Positions 40,911 through 52,430 of a stretch of 64,000 nt of DNA are shown one piece after another. The notes under the pieces are model-generated. The model was not told the DNA's origin. It worked only from the letters and a program-made list of their open reading frames with translations, and did not search any database. Each line of letters opens with the position of its first letter. Within the stretch, counting starts at the first letter, position 1. A program made the position numbers and the translations under genes. Source of the stretch: Harmonia axyridis. Taxonomy: Eukaryota; Arthropoda; Insecta; Coleoptera; Coccinellidae. Where the stretch lies: NCBI RefSeq assembly GCF_914767665.1, contig NC_059507.1, positions 21,082,718 through 21,146,717 of the forward strand. The letters run 5' to 3'.

Positions 40911-42764
40911 AGATAAATTCATCTAAACTTGTTTCTATTTAATGTTATTTTTATATTTCAGTATGGTACGTTCAAAGAAAGCAGTACGAAAAGTAGGAGG
41001 TCATAAGGCTGAAACAATGCAAGAAGCTTTAAACCTCGTATCTCATGGAATGAGCATTAGAAACGCTGCAAAAGAAAAACAATTACCATACCCAACATTG
41101 AGACGTTATGTCGCAAAAAGGAAAACAGTTGATGACGACAATTTGCCATTAGTACCTAACTACGAAGTAAACAGAATTTTTACACTGGAACAAGAAGAAA
41201 TTCTTAAAAAATATTTGAAGAAATGTGCTTTAATGTTTTATGGACTAACCACTAAAGACACAAGAAAGGTGGCATATGATATGGCAGGTATGAATAACGT
41301 CAAAATACCAGAGTCTTGGAAGCTAGAAAAAGTCGCTGGTAGAGAATGGTTACGTTCATTTAGAAAGAGACATCCTGACCTCTTTCTGCGAAAACCCGAA
41401 CCATGCAGTCTAGCTCGCGCTACATCCTTCAATAAAGAAAATGTGAAAACTTTCTTCGACAACCTGAAAGATGTTCTTTGTCGAACACCTGCATTGGCAG
41501 ATGGAACTCGAATTTTTAATCTTGATGAGACTGCCACGACTACTGTGCAGAAGCCGCAAAAAGTTATTGCACCTACGGGAAGAAAATGTTTGGGAAAAGT
41601 AACCAGTGGCGAAAAAGGTACCTTGGTAACTACTTGTTGTATAATTGGTGCATCTGGTATAGCTTTGCCCCCGGCCATCATTTTTCCAAGAAAAAATTTC
41701 AAAACCCACATGATGAAAGGAGCCCCTACTGGATCTTTAGGATTGGCTGCCCCAATCGGTTGGATGAATAGTGATCTATTCGTAGAGATAATGAAACACT
41801 TTATCAAGCATACCAATAGTTCCGCTGAAAACCCGTCTCTTTTAATTTTTGACAATCACGAGTCTCACCTGTCGATAGAAGCTTTACATTTGGCAAAGGA
41901 ATATGGTGTAACCATACTGACATTACACCCACACACTTCTGCAAAACTACAACCGCTTGATGTGTATTAGGACCTTTTAAGACCTTTTACAATAGCGACC
42001 GTAGACTGTTAAGGAATCCAGGAAATCCTATTACGATTTATGACTTAGCAGAATGTATAGGAATTGCATATAGTCGGGCAACGAATATTTCTAAGGTTTT
42101 TAAATCATGTGGAATTTTTCCTTATGATCGGGATATTTTCTCAGATATAGATTATTCACCAAATGAGGTAACTAATCGACCATGTCCTCAACCATCAGAC
42201 GTAGAAGTTCTCCCAATAGATACAGGTGCAGGTCCTTCCAACACTACAGATAAAGACGAAACCGAGGCCACTTCCAGCACTCAAAATGAACAAGTAAGAG
42301 TACTCCCCACAAAGCAGTCCACCTTTGTATCACCAGAAGATTTTAGACCTCCGCTGCGAGCAGGACCCCGTAAAAATAATAGAAAGCAACGAAAAGCTGG
42401 TAAAAGTAAGATTGCAACGGATACCCCTGAAATGAATCTTATCGAAGACGAAAGAAATGCAACTAAACGCAGAAAAGAACTAAAAAACATGAAAACAGTT
42501 GAACGTCAAATATTCCAGGGGGAAGAGACAGATGTAGAATCAATTGAAAGTTTTCTTCTCACTCTACAGATGACTTATCCTGTGATAAAATCGACGATGA
42601 TACTGATTATCCGACTGTACTCACTCCTGATTCTTTTACACCATTAACGCAAAAACCTGCGGAAGGACAATATGTTCTGGTTGCATTCGCAACAAAACAA
42701 CAAGTTGTCTATTTTGTAGGAAAGGTTATAGAATCTCAAAATGAGAAAGAAGAATATTATATTA

Positions 42765-44209
42765 CAGTGACGGCTCGTGCCCTCGAGATGTGGGTCGGCC
42801 ACACATCGGAAACAAATTTATTTGAGAAAATGAATTCCGTAATACCATTCAGCGTATTTGAATTGCCGAAGATAGCATTGTCCGAGTACAAAATTTGTAA
42901 TTCACGTTTGAGTTTATCCTTATCGAAAAAGTTTCTGTAATTATCGATCAAAGATTTGAAAGGTATTTCCGGAAAATTACGAACGTATATATCAAATTTA
43001 TTAAAATTCGTTAGTTCCAAAAAATGAAGTGATGAAATGTCTTTAAACCTTATTTCAATTTGAGTTATAATTAAATCCAGAATTTCACAAAAAAGCCGTT
43101 TCATTGAGGAATTATCCGTGAGCTGAATTTCGGAATCTATTTTACGTTTTCGACGTCTAGCACTCGGTGGCATTACTTCTGGGAGTTTTTCTACTTCTGA
43201 ATATAAGCGAATGAAATACTCATCTTCTGTGCGAAATTTTTTCAGAGTCGATAATAAAGAAGTGATTCTGGCGTTGCAATAAGTTATATCTGATAACTTA
43301 TGCTGGATTGTAGAAAAAACGGGATCTGTGTATGTAAAAATCAAATTAAAAGAGTGGAGAATGAACAAAAATTCGAAATCATTCAACATTTTCTTCAGAC
43401 CGGTAGCTTCACGTATTGTAATATCATCCCATTCATCTAAATTGTCGTTGATATGATCAAATACTTCAATTAATTCTTCTCTCTTATCGAATATTGTTTT
43501 TACAGCGCGAGATTTGAAATTCCAACAAGTTTCCGAGCTAGAGGGTAATCTTTTTTTGCAAATTTCGTCTAGAATATTAGTGCGTTTACTTGATTTACTG
43601 AAAAACGTTGCTGCTTGACGCTCTGCAATAGGATAACCGGCCAGCCGACCCTGTGTATTGGGAAGCGACCTAACATCGAGTTGTTGTGCCGTTCTACTGA
43701 GTGGTCGTATTCTGGGCGTATGTCGTAGTATCTTTTCCTTTACGTAGCGCTCTCGGTAGCGCTAGTTCCGCCATTGGCTCTTGGCCGACCTAACGTGATG
43801 AGATGCTTTCAGTGACATTCCAGGAGTGGCAATTGTATAATTGTAACATTTGTGTTACATTTCAGACCTAATGTTACGGTGTTACGTACAATTCTGGAAT
43901 AACTTGTTTGGGGTGATGTTACGAAAAGTAACCATTTACGATTGTGGTTTGTTACAATTTATGAAAGGAAATAACAACGCTGGATGCTTTGGAAATCGAA
44001 TATTAGGTGGGTCCGAAAGAAAATATTGGCCGGTATAAGTTATATTTTCCTGTTCTGAGTGGAAATATTCATTACCGAGGGAATTTGGATATCGAAATCG
44101 ATAACCCCGATTGAGTTTGAATGAATTGAATATCTAGAATTATTTTCTATTTCCCGATAATTTTTGGGTCGGCCCGGCCGACCCTGCCGACCCTGACGAG
44201 CCGTCACTG
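42765..44209. mobile_element. hAT element nested in the pogo transposase, perfect TSD
   Basis: The 1445-bp element has 14-bp perfect inverted repeats CAGTGACGGCTCGT / ACGAGCCGTCACTG. It is flanked by the octamer TTATATTA (42757-42764 and 44210-44217). Removing it with one target copy restores the pogo reading frame across the junction. GTCGGCC/GGCCGACC-type subterminal repeats lie at both ends (42790-42800, 43630-43650, 43785-43795 and 44165-44195). Confidence 0.93.
42800..43650 (-). pseudogene. hAT transposase fragment (ZMYM1/DUF4371-like)
   Basis: Read on the minus strand from about 43650: 'CWNFKSRAVKTIFDKREELI', then 'MLNDFEFLFILHSFNLIFTY' and 'SSMKRLFCEILDLIITQIEI'. The open frame runs from 43389 to the element's left end. 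The layout matches the central and C-terminal RNase H and insertion region of hAT proteins related to ZMYM1-type domesticated transposases. The N-terminal zinc finger and first catalytic segment are absent and the C-terminal dimerisation motif is not evident. It is an internally deleted copy. Confidence 0.65.
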
Positions 44210-44399
44210 TTATATTAGCTTTCTAAGGATGAAATCCAAGGATTGTGAACAATTCCACTTGCCTCCGATTGAAGATAGATCTGCTGTTAAAGAAGAGGAT
44301 ATTAAATGTCTTCTTCCAAGCCCCCAGATTAGCGGCGGAACAATTCAACAACAATCTTATTGCAAATTTGATGTTTCTTTCAATGCACTTAAGGGTGTT

Positions 44400-46739
44400 C
44401 AATACCTTGTTCATACCACTGCTATTTCAGTGCTAATTTCAGTGCATTCCAATTCCAAAGTACAGGTCGGATTCATTTCATTTTTTGAGCGAACAATGAC
44501 GTGATAGTGAACTTGAAGATCTCGTCTCGATTTTCAAAAAAAAATCGATAGTATTCCGAAAATTGAACTTTGAAATTAAACACTTTCTTTAAATGACTAT
44601 TCAGCTTTAGAGAGACTTCTCATTTGAAGTAACTCATCCACAAATGTTCAGTGATATTATGTGTTTTGAATTGGTGCAAACATTTTTTAAAAATTGCTTG
44701 ATTTGCTCTAATTGTAGATGTTTTTCAAATAGAATTATGCTTTTTGGAACGCCTCCCAAAGGTTTACGCCTTTTTGCAACATGAACGCCAATAGAATCTT
44801 GGACTGTATTTTATGGCTCGAGATGAATGACACTTTTATGATTTACGAGGGTAGGGTTTCTCTGATTGGCTAAAATTGTGTACATTACTAGTTTATGACA
44901 ATATTGCACTGAAGAATAGGGATACGTAGAAAACTTGTTATGAAATCATTGTTAGAATTACAAACGATACTGTTCCTAAAATATATATGCTAGCTGATTT
45001 TATTCGTAATGATGTCTGGAGAAGTACATTTTGAGCGCTTAGTATCATAAAGAAAATTTCAAAAGACATAAAGAAATTAAGATGAAAAAAAGGTATCTGG
45101 ATTTTTGCCGAAATATGGAAAATTATCAATATTTGAGAAATCTGAAAAAAAATTCTCAAAAAAAAAAAAATTCTTTTGAAAAACTCCTTATTCCCGAAAC
45201 TCTATCTACAATATTTGTCATTTAATTTAACCCTAAAAATAGGCAATTCTTGATTAAGAAAATTTTCTCGTACTTCCTTCATTAATATTAACTTGAAAAA
45301 ATTTATAGTAAACATTTTTCGCTTCGTGAAGCCATTCTTGTATACATACCTCCTTGAAAATTTCATGTCATAAAAGTTTAAGAAATTGCAAAATTTTTTT
45401 ATAAATAATTTTTTTCGTTAACAAAAAATGAAAAATTTATGTAATGCAATGTAAAGTGATGTGCGTTTTTTCTTTTTCATCATCATATACCGTTTCTCCA
45501 TCAGCGAATGACATCTTTTAATCCAAAAAAAATCCGCCATTTGTGTAATTGAATTTCAATAATATGAAATTCTAACAGTATTGAAATAATCCATTTTTTT
45601 CTCGAGTTAATAGATGCCTTCGTTGATGAAGGAAGGATCATAACATATTGAATTGAAAAAATTCACACATTAAATTTTTCGTTTCTTTAGATTTCTTAAA
45701 TGTTGATAGTTTCCGAGATATCACTTCGCCACAATGGCCGTACTTTTCGAATTTTGTGACGGGAATGGTCTCCAACGATAGTGTTTGACTCACCGATGAC
45801 GAATCCGTCCTCAAATTCGATTCTGGTCAGTCCGTCAGGCCGTCCTATACGTGACAAATATATGATTGCAGCCCTTTCTCACTATCTATATATTCAATTT
45901 CAATGAATTTATAAATCAAACTAGAACTTTATGAATCGTTATTTCTTAGAATATATAAGAAAAGATATTTGTAGATAATTCAATTTTGAAGGCATAACTT
46001 ATTCCATTTATGAAAAGGAACTGTGTAATTAGTATATTTTCTATATGATGAGTACCTATATATTCGAATGGATGATACAAAAAATATTAGTGTAAGCTAT
46101 TCGGAAAATGTGTGAATAACAGTGCATTTATTTGTGGTATTTTTTATATTATTATTGACAACAAATATTAATTTTGCAGACACATATCAATCAGTAAAGT
46201 ATTACTTTTCCTGCCTAGGCAGCAAAGTAAGTATATATCTGTAAAAACCCGAAGTGACACCCGATAGACAGAACAAAATACAACTTTTCATTCCTATTCT
46301 GTTACTCTTTTCTTATTGCCCTCACTAATTTTTTTTCACGACTTATAATACGTGTCAAATGTCAAATAATCATTTGAATAATCATTCTGAATTTCAGGAG
46401 AATATCAAAAATTCTCATCTAGATAAAGAGACCGACAACAATAACCTAATAAATCACATATCTTATATTCCTATACACAGTGTTGTGGCCTCCAAAGGCG
46501 CATAAAATGAGAACTCAAAAGCTTTTCGAATTTTACATTCTAGAAATCTCAATATCCAAATTTTTCTGATTTTCTCTGTGAAATCATACAACCAGAGATG
46601 ATCATATATTTTTTCTCAATTGGAATAAATTGCTATTTCTATTATCCATACTCAAAATAAGTCCATGACAGTGGTTCATTGTCATTTCTAACTTCACAAT
46701 ATTTTCAGCGATTTTCTTATTTAGTAGTAGTAACCTAAA
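44400..46739. other. Right part of pogo element interior, unassigned
   Basis: About 2.3 kb of AT-rich DNA with no recognisable coding domain. Typical pogo elements are under 3 kb, so this block probably holds further old insertions whose borders I could not place. Confidence 0.4.
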
Positions 46740-46740
46740 C

Positions 46741-46917
46741 AGTGGCGTACCCAGACATAAGCCTTGGAGGGGGGATAAAGGAAAAAAAATCAAATTTTCC
46801 TTCTTTTGAAGAAGTTTTCCAAAGAATTTTGCTTACTCATAATAAGATTGTGATATATAAGGATATTCCTCCTGGGGGTATATATCCCCCTTATCCCCCC
46901 CTAGGATACGCCACTGT
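46741..46917. mobile_element. hAT-like MITE, CAGTGGCGTA ends
   Basis: CAGTGGCGTACCC at the left and GGATACGCCACTG at the right bound about 177 bp. The flanking octamers match at 6 of 8 bases (AACCTAAA and TATCTAAA), a decayed hAT-type target duplication. A C/G-rich hairpin ('CCTCCTGGGGGTATATATCC') lies near the right end. A related fragment lies at 19866. Confidence 0.7.
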
Positions 46918-47280
46918 ATCTAAACTGAACTGAATTTCTAAAGTTTACAGAAACACAAATTTACTCTTTGCTGGGCTTCATCGAGAGTTGAGATTTTATT
47001 AGGGGCAATAAATACCAAACAGGCGGTTCTTCAAATTGAATGGGTGTGTCAGGTACAAATCTACCAAAAATTTTCGGGTAGCTCCATCTAGCGGAATTGC
47101 AGTTTCAGCGCAAAGTAGTCTACAACCTTAATATGCGTTAGACTATGGCGTCGAACATAGATTTTGAATAAAGGTGCAATTAGTTACCAAAAGTTTTGTA
47201 TTTTTTTTTTATTATTCAGAAAAATATTGTTTATTTTTGCAGTAAAAGTTTATAAAGTTTCTTAGATGTTGTTTATATAT
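46918..47280. other. Pogo interior, no gene recognised
   Basis: AT-rich sequence between the MITE and the right subterminal repeats of the pogo element. No feature supported. Confidence 0.4.
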
Positions 47281-47548
47281 TTTATCCTTGGTAATCTATG
47301 TTCTGGTTCACTGTGTACATAGATGTGGTTCAATGTGTATCGGGGGTGTTCCACAGTGAACCAAGGGTAACTTTTTTTAAAACAATTTATAGTATAAACA
47401 ATTTTATATTTAACAACTGTAATAGTACCTTAAGTTGAAGGATATAACCCATACTTTACATTTCAGGTCATCTCATACATTTAGCTTCAGTAGGAAAGAC
47501 ACAATAACGATAAGAAAAAAGGGTGGTTCACTGTTGAACAACTGACCC

Positions 47549-47692
47549 TACAAAAAAATGTTTTCTACAAAAGTTTCACGAAATCGACTAGTGCTTTTTA
47601 AAATGATTTCACAAAACGAAATATATATAGAGTGGGCAACATATTGATAGCAACTGCATTTTTTCAAATAGAACACCCTGTATATTTTTCTA
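47549..47692. repeat. Right fragment of repeat split by pogo
   Basis: Continues the repeat begun at 40435-40481. 'CAAAAAAATGTTTTCTACAA' follows the TA exactly as in the uninterrupted copy at 47745. Confidence 0.9.
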
Positions 47693-47693
47693 T

Positions 47694-47890
47694 ACCGGGT
47701 TTTTCACTATAAATTGACCCCCACTTTAACTTTGTGAATAAAAGAGGTACAAAAAAATGTTTTCTACAAAAGTTTCACGAAATCGACTAGTGTTTCTTAA
47801 AATGATTTCACAAAACGAAAAATATATAGAGTGGGCAACATATTGATAGCAACTGCATTTTTTCAAATGGAACACCCTGTATATTATTCT
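47694..47890. repeat. Uninterrupted copy of the pogo target repeat
   Basis: Starts ACCGGGTTTTTCACTATAA and ends near 'GGAACACCCTGTATA'. At its internal GAGGTACAAAA it shows the empty site of the pogo insertion. A third, inverted copy lies at 51402-51634. Confidence 0.9.
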
Positions 47891-47929
47891 ATATTTGACT
47901 AGCTCTTTTTCCCCTGTTTTTGAATATAT

Positions 47930-48400
47930 AACATATGTTTGGCCTTTCTCTCTTATTCTGAGTACCACAGAGTTTCAAATTTTTAGAACCACCTGGCAAG
48001 CTAAGTAATCAGTTTTCAAGTGGTAGGCTACGATAACTCAAAATGCCCTTTTTTGAGCAACGATATGACATACGTTTTTCACTATAAATTGGAATTGGAT
48101 CATTTGGATGCAACTCCATATATTCTCTCCTTGTAGATTTCTTATTTTTATTGTTATTCACATAAAGTGAAAATATTTCGAATTTTTCGCTTCTGTGTAG
48201 TGCATATTCGATGAATAGTTTCATTCAATGACAAACGTATTTCATATATCTTTGCCAACGAGATAACCAAAAAAGGACATTTTGAATTATCGCAGCCTTC
48301 CACTAGAAAACTGATAACCTACTTAGCTTGGCAGGTGGTTCTTAAAATTTGAAACTCTGTGGTACTCAGAATAAGAGAGATAGGCCAAACATATGTTATA
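47930..48400. repeat. Foldback repeat with ~130-bp arms
   Basis: Arms at about 47930-48056 and 48270-48400 share, as reverse complements, 'ACATATGTTTGGCCT', 'TCTGAGTACCACAGAGTTTC' and 'ACTTAGCTTGGCAGGTGGTT'-type blocks. The spacer of about 210 bp is non-coding. Confidence 0.8.
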
Positions 48401-48906
48401 CAGGGTGTCCCGTGAAGACCACGTCAAACCGAGGGAGAATGTAGATCAAAGGATAACCCACTTGCTATGACAAAATTCCTATAATAAAAGTCTCACCGTT
48501 TTCGAGATATTTTTTTTTTTGAAAATAATGAACTTTTGCCCCTTTCAATAGATTAACCCTTACGGTTCGTACAATTTTACATCTTTCTGGTTAGTTTTTT
48601 CAGTAAAATATTACTGAAGAATGATTTTAACGTTTACATTAAAAACCTTCCTCCGAAAATTCTAAAGGGGGGCTATGAGAAATATTTTTATTGGAAATTG
48701 TGATAGTGTATTATTTTGTTTATGAAGTTTAGCCCATTGTAGTGGAAAAAAAATGTACCGAGCTACTACTGCACATTACACCAATAAATTGTCTATTTTA
48801 TAGTGATTTCAAAGAGGTATCACACAAGTCATTTGTTATTCATAGAAAAAAGATATGGCTGTTTTTATCCAAATGGGTACGTTTCTGACAAAATCAAGTT
48901 TGTCAA

Positions 48907-49452
48907 TTTATAATAATAATAATAAACCGACTTTATTCAACAAATGTACATACATTTGCCCCGAAAAGGCGAAGATTAGCTGAAGCTACTCTTAAGCTCC
49001 TAACCCTTTCAGTTTACAAGATAAAAAAAAATAAAACAAAAATAATATAAAAAATAACATTTTACAATTTCAATAATATTGATTTGATTATCAGCAGAGG
49101 AGAAAAAAAAACAAATAAACTAGTAAGTACCATAATACAAAAGTACAATGCGACAACAATGTGGCTAGTCTTGCTGCTCCAGCAGTTCATTTTTAATGAC
49201 TTTTCTAAATTTGGTTATTGCTATTGAAAATTCCGGTTTGAAGGAGTTAAAAAGTTTAACTGCATTGTAAGTAAAACTGCGTTCAAATAGAGCTGTCGAA
49301 TGGCGAGGCATGTTGAGTATCTGTGAATGTCTGGTGTTGCGATTGTGTATATTATTTCTGAAAACGAGTTTGTCATAAAGATAGGGCGTACTTTGAGTAT
49401 TAAACAATCCATGCAAAAAAAAAATTCTGTTAAGAAATCTTCGATGTTGCAT
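48907..49452 (-). pseudogene. LINE 3'-end fragment inserted in left arm
   Basis: The minus frame at 49452-49165 reads 'NRIFFLHGLFNTQSTPYLYD', 'NTRHSQILNMPRHSTALFER' and 'VKLFNSFKPEFSIAITKFRK', the C-terminal tail of a Jockey/CR1-like LINE. The 3' end is a TAA-repeat tail at 48911-48927. It interrupts the arm sequence, which resumes near 49430. Confidence 0.75.
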
Positions 49453-49459
49453 TACTTAG

Positions 49460-50585
49460 TGAACAATGGCAATTGTTTACGTGCGAAAAGATTACTCGCA
49501 TAATTATTCACCTCAACGAAATTCAATTTTGCGGGCAAATTTTGGAAAACATCATGCAGATCCAGATTTTTTTAATAAGATCATTTGGAGCAACGAGTCT
49601 TCCTGTAACAAGGATGGGTACATGAATCTCCACAATTTGCATAATAATAATAATAATAATAATAATTTATTAATCCTCTGAGACAAATAAATGTATAGGA
49701 TAAGTCATACAGATAAAAAGAAAAATTATTCAACTAATCACTATTACATCATTGAGGTAATCATTTACAGTATAATAACATCTATTCACTAATAACTTTT
49801 TCACAATTTTCTTGAACTTACTAAAAACAAGAGATCTAATATTGTGAGGCAAATGGTTGTATAGTTTAACACATTGATAAATAGGAGATTTTTCTAACTT
49901 TGTTGTTCTGTGCTTGGGAACATACAATGTTCTCTCACTTCTGGTTCCGTAGTTATGAAAACTAGACAATTGTATGAATTTTCCCTCATTCTCCTTCACA
50001 TATAGTAGACATTTCAAAATGAAAATTGACGATAAGGTCATAATATTGTTTTCTATAAATATGGGTCCACACGACGAACGTGGAGGTATGCTGAATATCA
50101 TACGTAAAATACGTTTTTGTATTATGAAAGCCCTTCCAACATCCGAAGAGTTTCCCCACAGTAGTATATTATACGACAGGTGGCTATAGACCATGCTATA
50201 ATATATATTTATTAACGATTCTAAAGGAAGTAGGGTTTTCACCCTATTTATGGCAAAATAAGAATATCATAAATCCACACGAGGTGAGAGAAGATAGATC
50301 ACAATATCGATTCAAGATCAATTCATAGACTGGAATATTTAATGGTGAAATTTTGGGCCCGATCGAACTGCCGCCATCACTGAACGCAAACAATTATTTG
50401 GAATTTTTAACCAACCAGCTGCCCATTTTATTGGAAGATGTGCCACTGGCGCTGCGACGTAGTCTGTGGTTTCAACATGATGGATACCCAGCACATTACG
50501 GACTCGAAGTTACCGCTCATTTAAATAGAACTTACGCAACACCCATACGTGATGAAGCCGAATTGAGAGAACGGATTTAGGTCTT
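49460..50585 (+). pseudogene. Mariner-like (DDE_3) transposase, split by a LINE tail
   Basis: The left piece (49466-49640) reads 'DPDFFNKIIWSNESSCNKDG' and 'YMNLHNLHN'; the expected D of W(T/S)DES has become N. After a LINE insertion, the right piece (about 50245-50580) reads 'NIINPHEVREDRSQYRFKIN', 'LGPIELPPSLNANNYLEFL' and 'LWFQHDGYPAHYGLEV' with the second catalytic D. An in-frame stop, the lost catalytic D and the insertion make it inactive. Confidence 0.75.
49639..50245 (-). pseudogene. LINE 3'-end fragment, (AAT)n tail
   Basis: A 170-aa open frame on the minus strand (50242-49730) includes 'YYSMVYSHLSYNILLWGNSS', 'FHNYGTRSERTLYVPKHRTT' and 'KKLLVNRCYYTVNDYLND'. It belongs to the same family as 53216-54290 and 35690-35990. 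The 3' tail is AAT repeats at 49639-49668. 5'-truncated inside the transposase relic. Confidence 0.82.
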
Positions 50586-51401
50586 CATGTACCCATCCTT
50601 GGTACAGGCAGACTCGTCGCTCCAAATGATCTTATTAAATATTTGATTGATTCATTTTAAATAAATTATAATAAACTGCTAATTTCCACAAAATTGTTTT
50701 TTTTTTGTGGAAATTAGCAGTTTATTATTATTTATTTGATCTTATTAAAAAAATCTGGATCTGCATGATGTTTTCCAAAATTTGCCGGCAAAATTGAATT
50801 ATGTTGAGGTGAATAATTATGCGAGTAACATTTTCGCACATAAACAATTGCCATTGTTCACTAAGTAATGCAATATCGAAGATTTCTTAACAGAATTGAC
50901 AAACTTGATTTTGTCAGAAACGTACCCATTTGGATAAAAACAGCCATATCTTTTTTCTATGAATAACAAATGACTTGTGTAATACCCCTTTGAAATCACT
51001 ATAAAATAGACAATTTATTGGTGTAATGTGCAGCAGCAGCTCGGTACATTTTTTTTTCCTACGATGGGCTAAACTTCATGAACAAAATAATCCACTACCA
51101 ACATTTCCAATAAAAATATTTCTCATAACCCCCCTTTAAAATTTTCGGAGGATGTTTTTGATGTGAACGTTAAAATGATTCTTCAGCAATATTTAACTGA
51201 AAAAATTAACCAGAAAGATGAAAAATTGGACCAACCGTAAAGGCAAAACTATTGAAAGGGACAAAAATTCATTATTTTCAAAAAAAAAAAATATCTCGAA
51301 AACGGTAAGACTTTTATAATGGGAATTTTGTCATAGAAGGTGAGTTATCCTTTGATCTACATTCTCCCTTGGTTTGACGTGGCCTTTACGGGACACCCTG
51401 T

Positions 51402-51634
51402 ATATTCGAAATCAGGGAAAAAAGAACTAGTCAAATATAGAAAAATATACAGGTTGTTCCATTTGAAAAAATTGCTATCACTATGTTGCCCACTCTGTAT
51501 TTATTTCGTTTTGTGAAATCATTTTGAAAAACACTAGTCGATTTCGTGAAACTTTTGTAGAAAACATTTTTTTTGTACCTCTTCTAGAAACAAAGTTAAA
51601 GGGGGGTCAAATTATGGTGAAAAACCCGGTACAT
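51402..51634. repeat. Inverted copy of the 47694-47890 repeat
   Basis: Reverse complement of the pogo target repeat. Contains 'GGGGGGTCAAATTATGGTG' and 'AAAAACCCGGTACA'. With 47694-47890 it forms the outer inverted repeat around the 48399-51404 element. Confidence 0.85.
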
Positions 51635-51644
51635 ACTGTTAACC

Positions 51645-51830
51645 ATTTATCCGACCCTCGTTGGATAAACGTTTACTAAGCCTCCAATATCAGAGATTTC
51701 AGTCCATATTATGAAACCTCGCTGGTCTACCACATTAGACTCGACTGTGATTCGGGGATTAGTATCAGCCCAATTTTGTGAATTTGAATTATCACTAAGT
51801 TGGAATGGGATTTCATCTGTCCACAGTATT
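51645..51830 (-). pseudogene. Transposase catalytic-core fragment (mariner-like)
   Basis: Minus-strand reading 'TDEIPFQLSDNSNSQNWADT', then 'NPRITVES', resembles the (W)TDE.HF.L.G.VN.QN.R.W...NP segment of mariner-like DDE_3 proteins. Only this segment survives. Confidence 0.5.
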
Positions 51831-52059
51831 TTATTGAAGAAACAAGAATCCGCCTTTTAGAGCAACTTCTAGGCCATTATTGCCCTTCTAGGCTTATCTG
51901 GCTCCTTCTACTCATGGATCCTCCACTTCTGGTATGCGTGATAAGGTCATATTTGAGTATCTATTCTTTTACGGCTGCTTTGGCTCATGTCTACCCCATC
52001 GGTCCGCATATCGCATGCCATCTGAAGGAACCCTACTGATGTATCGTGAATCAAATACC

Positions 52060-52430
52060 TAAGTATTAGCCATATCTCTCACTTTTTAGGTGTACAACTT
52101 GCTTGCGCCGATCTGCAATAAATGGCTATAGCGGTAAGTGCTAGTCGAAATAAATAGATCGTAGATGCTTGACCCCATATTGCGAAAATGGTCAAGACAT
52201 ACATGGAAACGGTTAAATGGGAAGTCCTACCCCATCTGTCGTATTTTCCAGAGGTTGCTTCCTCGGACTATCACTTATGAAGAAGTAAAGAATAGGATCG
52301 ATTCGTGGATCACTTCAAAAGATGACCAGTTTTTTCAACGTGGGATTCGTAAGCTGCCCGAAAGATGGTAGAAAGTAGTGGCCAGCGATGGACAATACTT
52401 TGAATCTTGAATGTATAACCAGTTTTTTAC
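52060..52430 (+). pseudogene. Mariner transposase C-terminal fragment
   Basis: The frame at 52165-52371 includes 'RTITYEEVKNRIDSWITSKD' and 'DQFFQRGIRKLPERW', followed after a stop by 'KVVASDGQYF'. This is the conserved mariner C-terminal block (EEV..W...K...FF..GI..LPERW.K.V...G.YF). Catalytic residues lie outside the fragment. Confidence 0.8.

Larger units (their letters stand above)
40963..44400 (+). pseudogene. Pogo-like transposase, frameshifted and split by a hAT
   Basis: Starts MVRSKKAVRKV right after a TTTCAG acceptor. Residues about 20-55 form a Psq-type HTH ('EALNLVSHGMSIRNAAKEKQ'). A CENP-B-type DNA-binding segment ('GREWLRSFRKRHPDLFLRKP') follows, then a DDE_1 domain: D in 'IFNLDETATTTV', D in 'LLIFDNHESHLS', and 'LTLHPHTSAKLQPLD'. 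The first frame stops at 41970. Coding continues in another frame ('GPFKTFYNSDRRLLRNPGNP', 41975-42560) and again after a second shift. The C-terminal part 'EGQYVLVAFATKQQVVYFVG' is interrupted at 42757 by a hAT and resumes at 44218 ('LRMKSKDCEQFHLPPIEDRS'). It is clearly dead. Confidence 0.85.
40482..47548. mobile_element. Pogo-like (Tc1/mariner superfamily) element with nested insertions
   Basis: The ends are perfect 25-bp inverted repeats beginning GGGTCAGTTGTTCAACAGTG, flanked by TA on each side (40480-40481 and 47549-47550). The flanks rejoin to give a repeat whose uninterrupted copy lies at 47694-47885, confirming both boundaries. The element carries a pogo-type transposase gene near its left end, now broken by a hAT insertion, and contains a MITE further right. 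Total length is 7067 bp with nested DNA. Confidence 0.92.
48399..51404. mobile_element. Inverted-repeat mariner-like element interrupted by LINE tails
   Basis: The outer ends TACAGGGTGTCCCGT and ACGGGACACCCTGTA begin arms that match over about 500 bp (48399-48906 and about 50885-51404). After the left arm is interrupted by a LINE tail, the match continues through about 49430-49625 versus 50585-50880. A mariner-like transposase relic spans the centre, and its N-terminal part is duplicated in inverted orientation in the right arm. A small palindrome (about 50655-50745) is inserted in the right arm. Confidence 0.75.

Noticed and set aside
41238..41855. 205-aa minus frame opposite the pogo transposase
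   Set aside because: Antisense to the DDE domain; no independent coding signal or homology.
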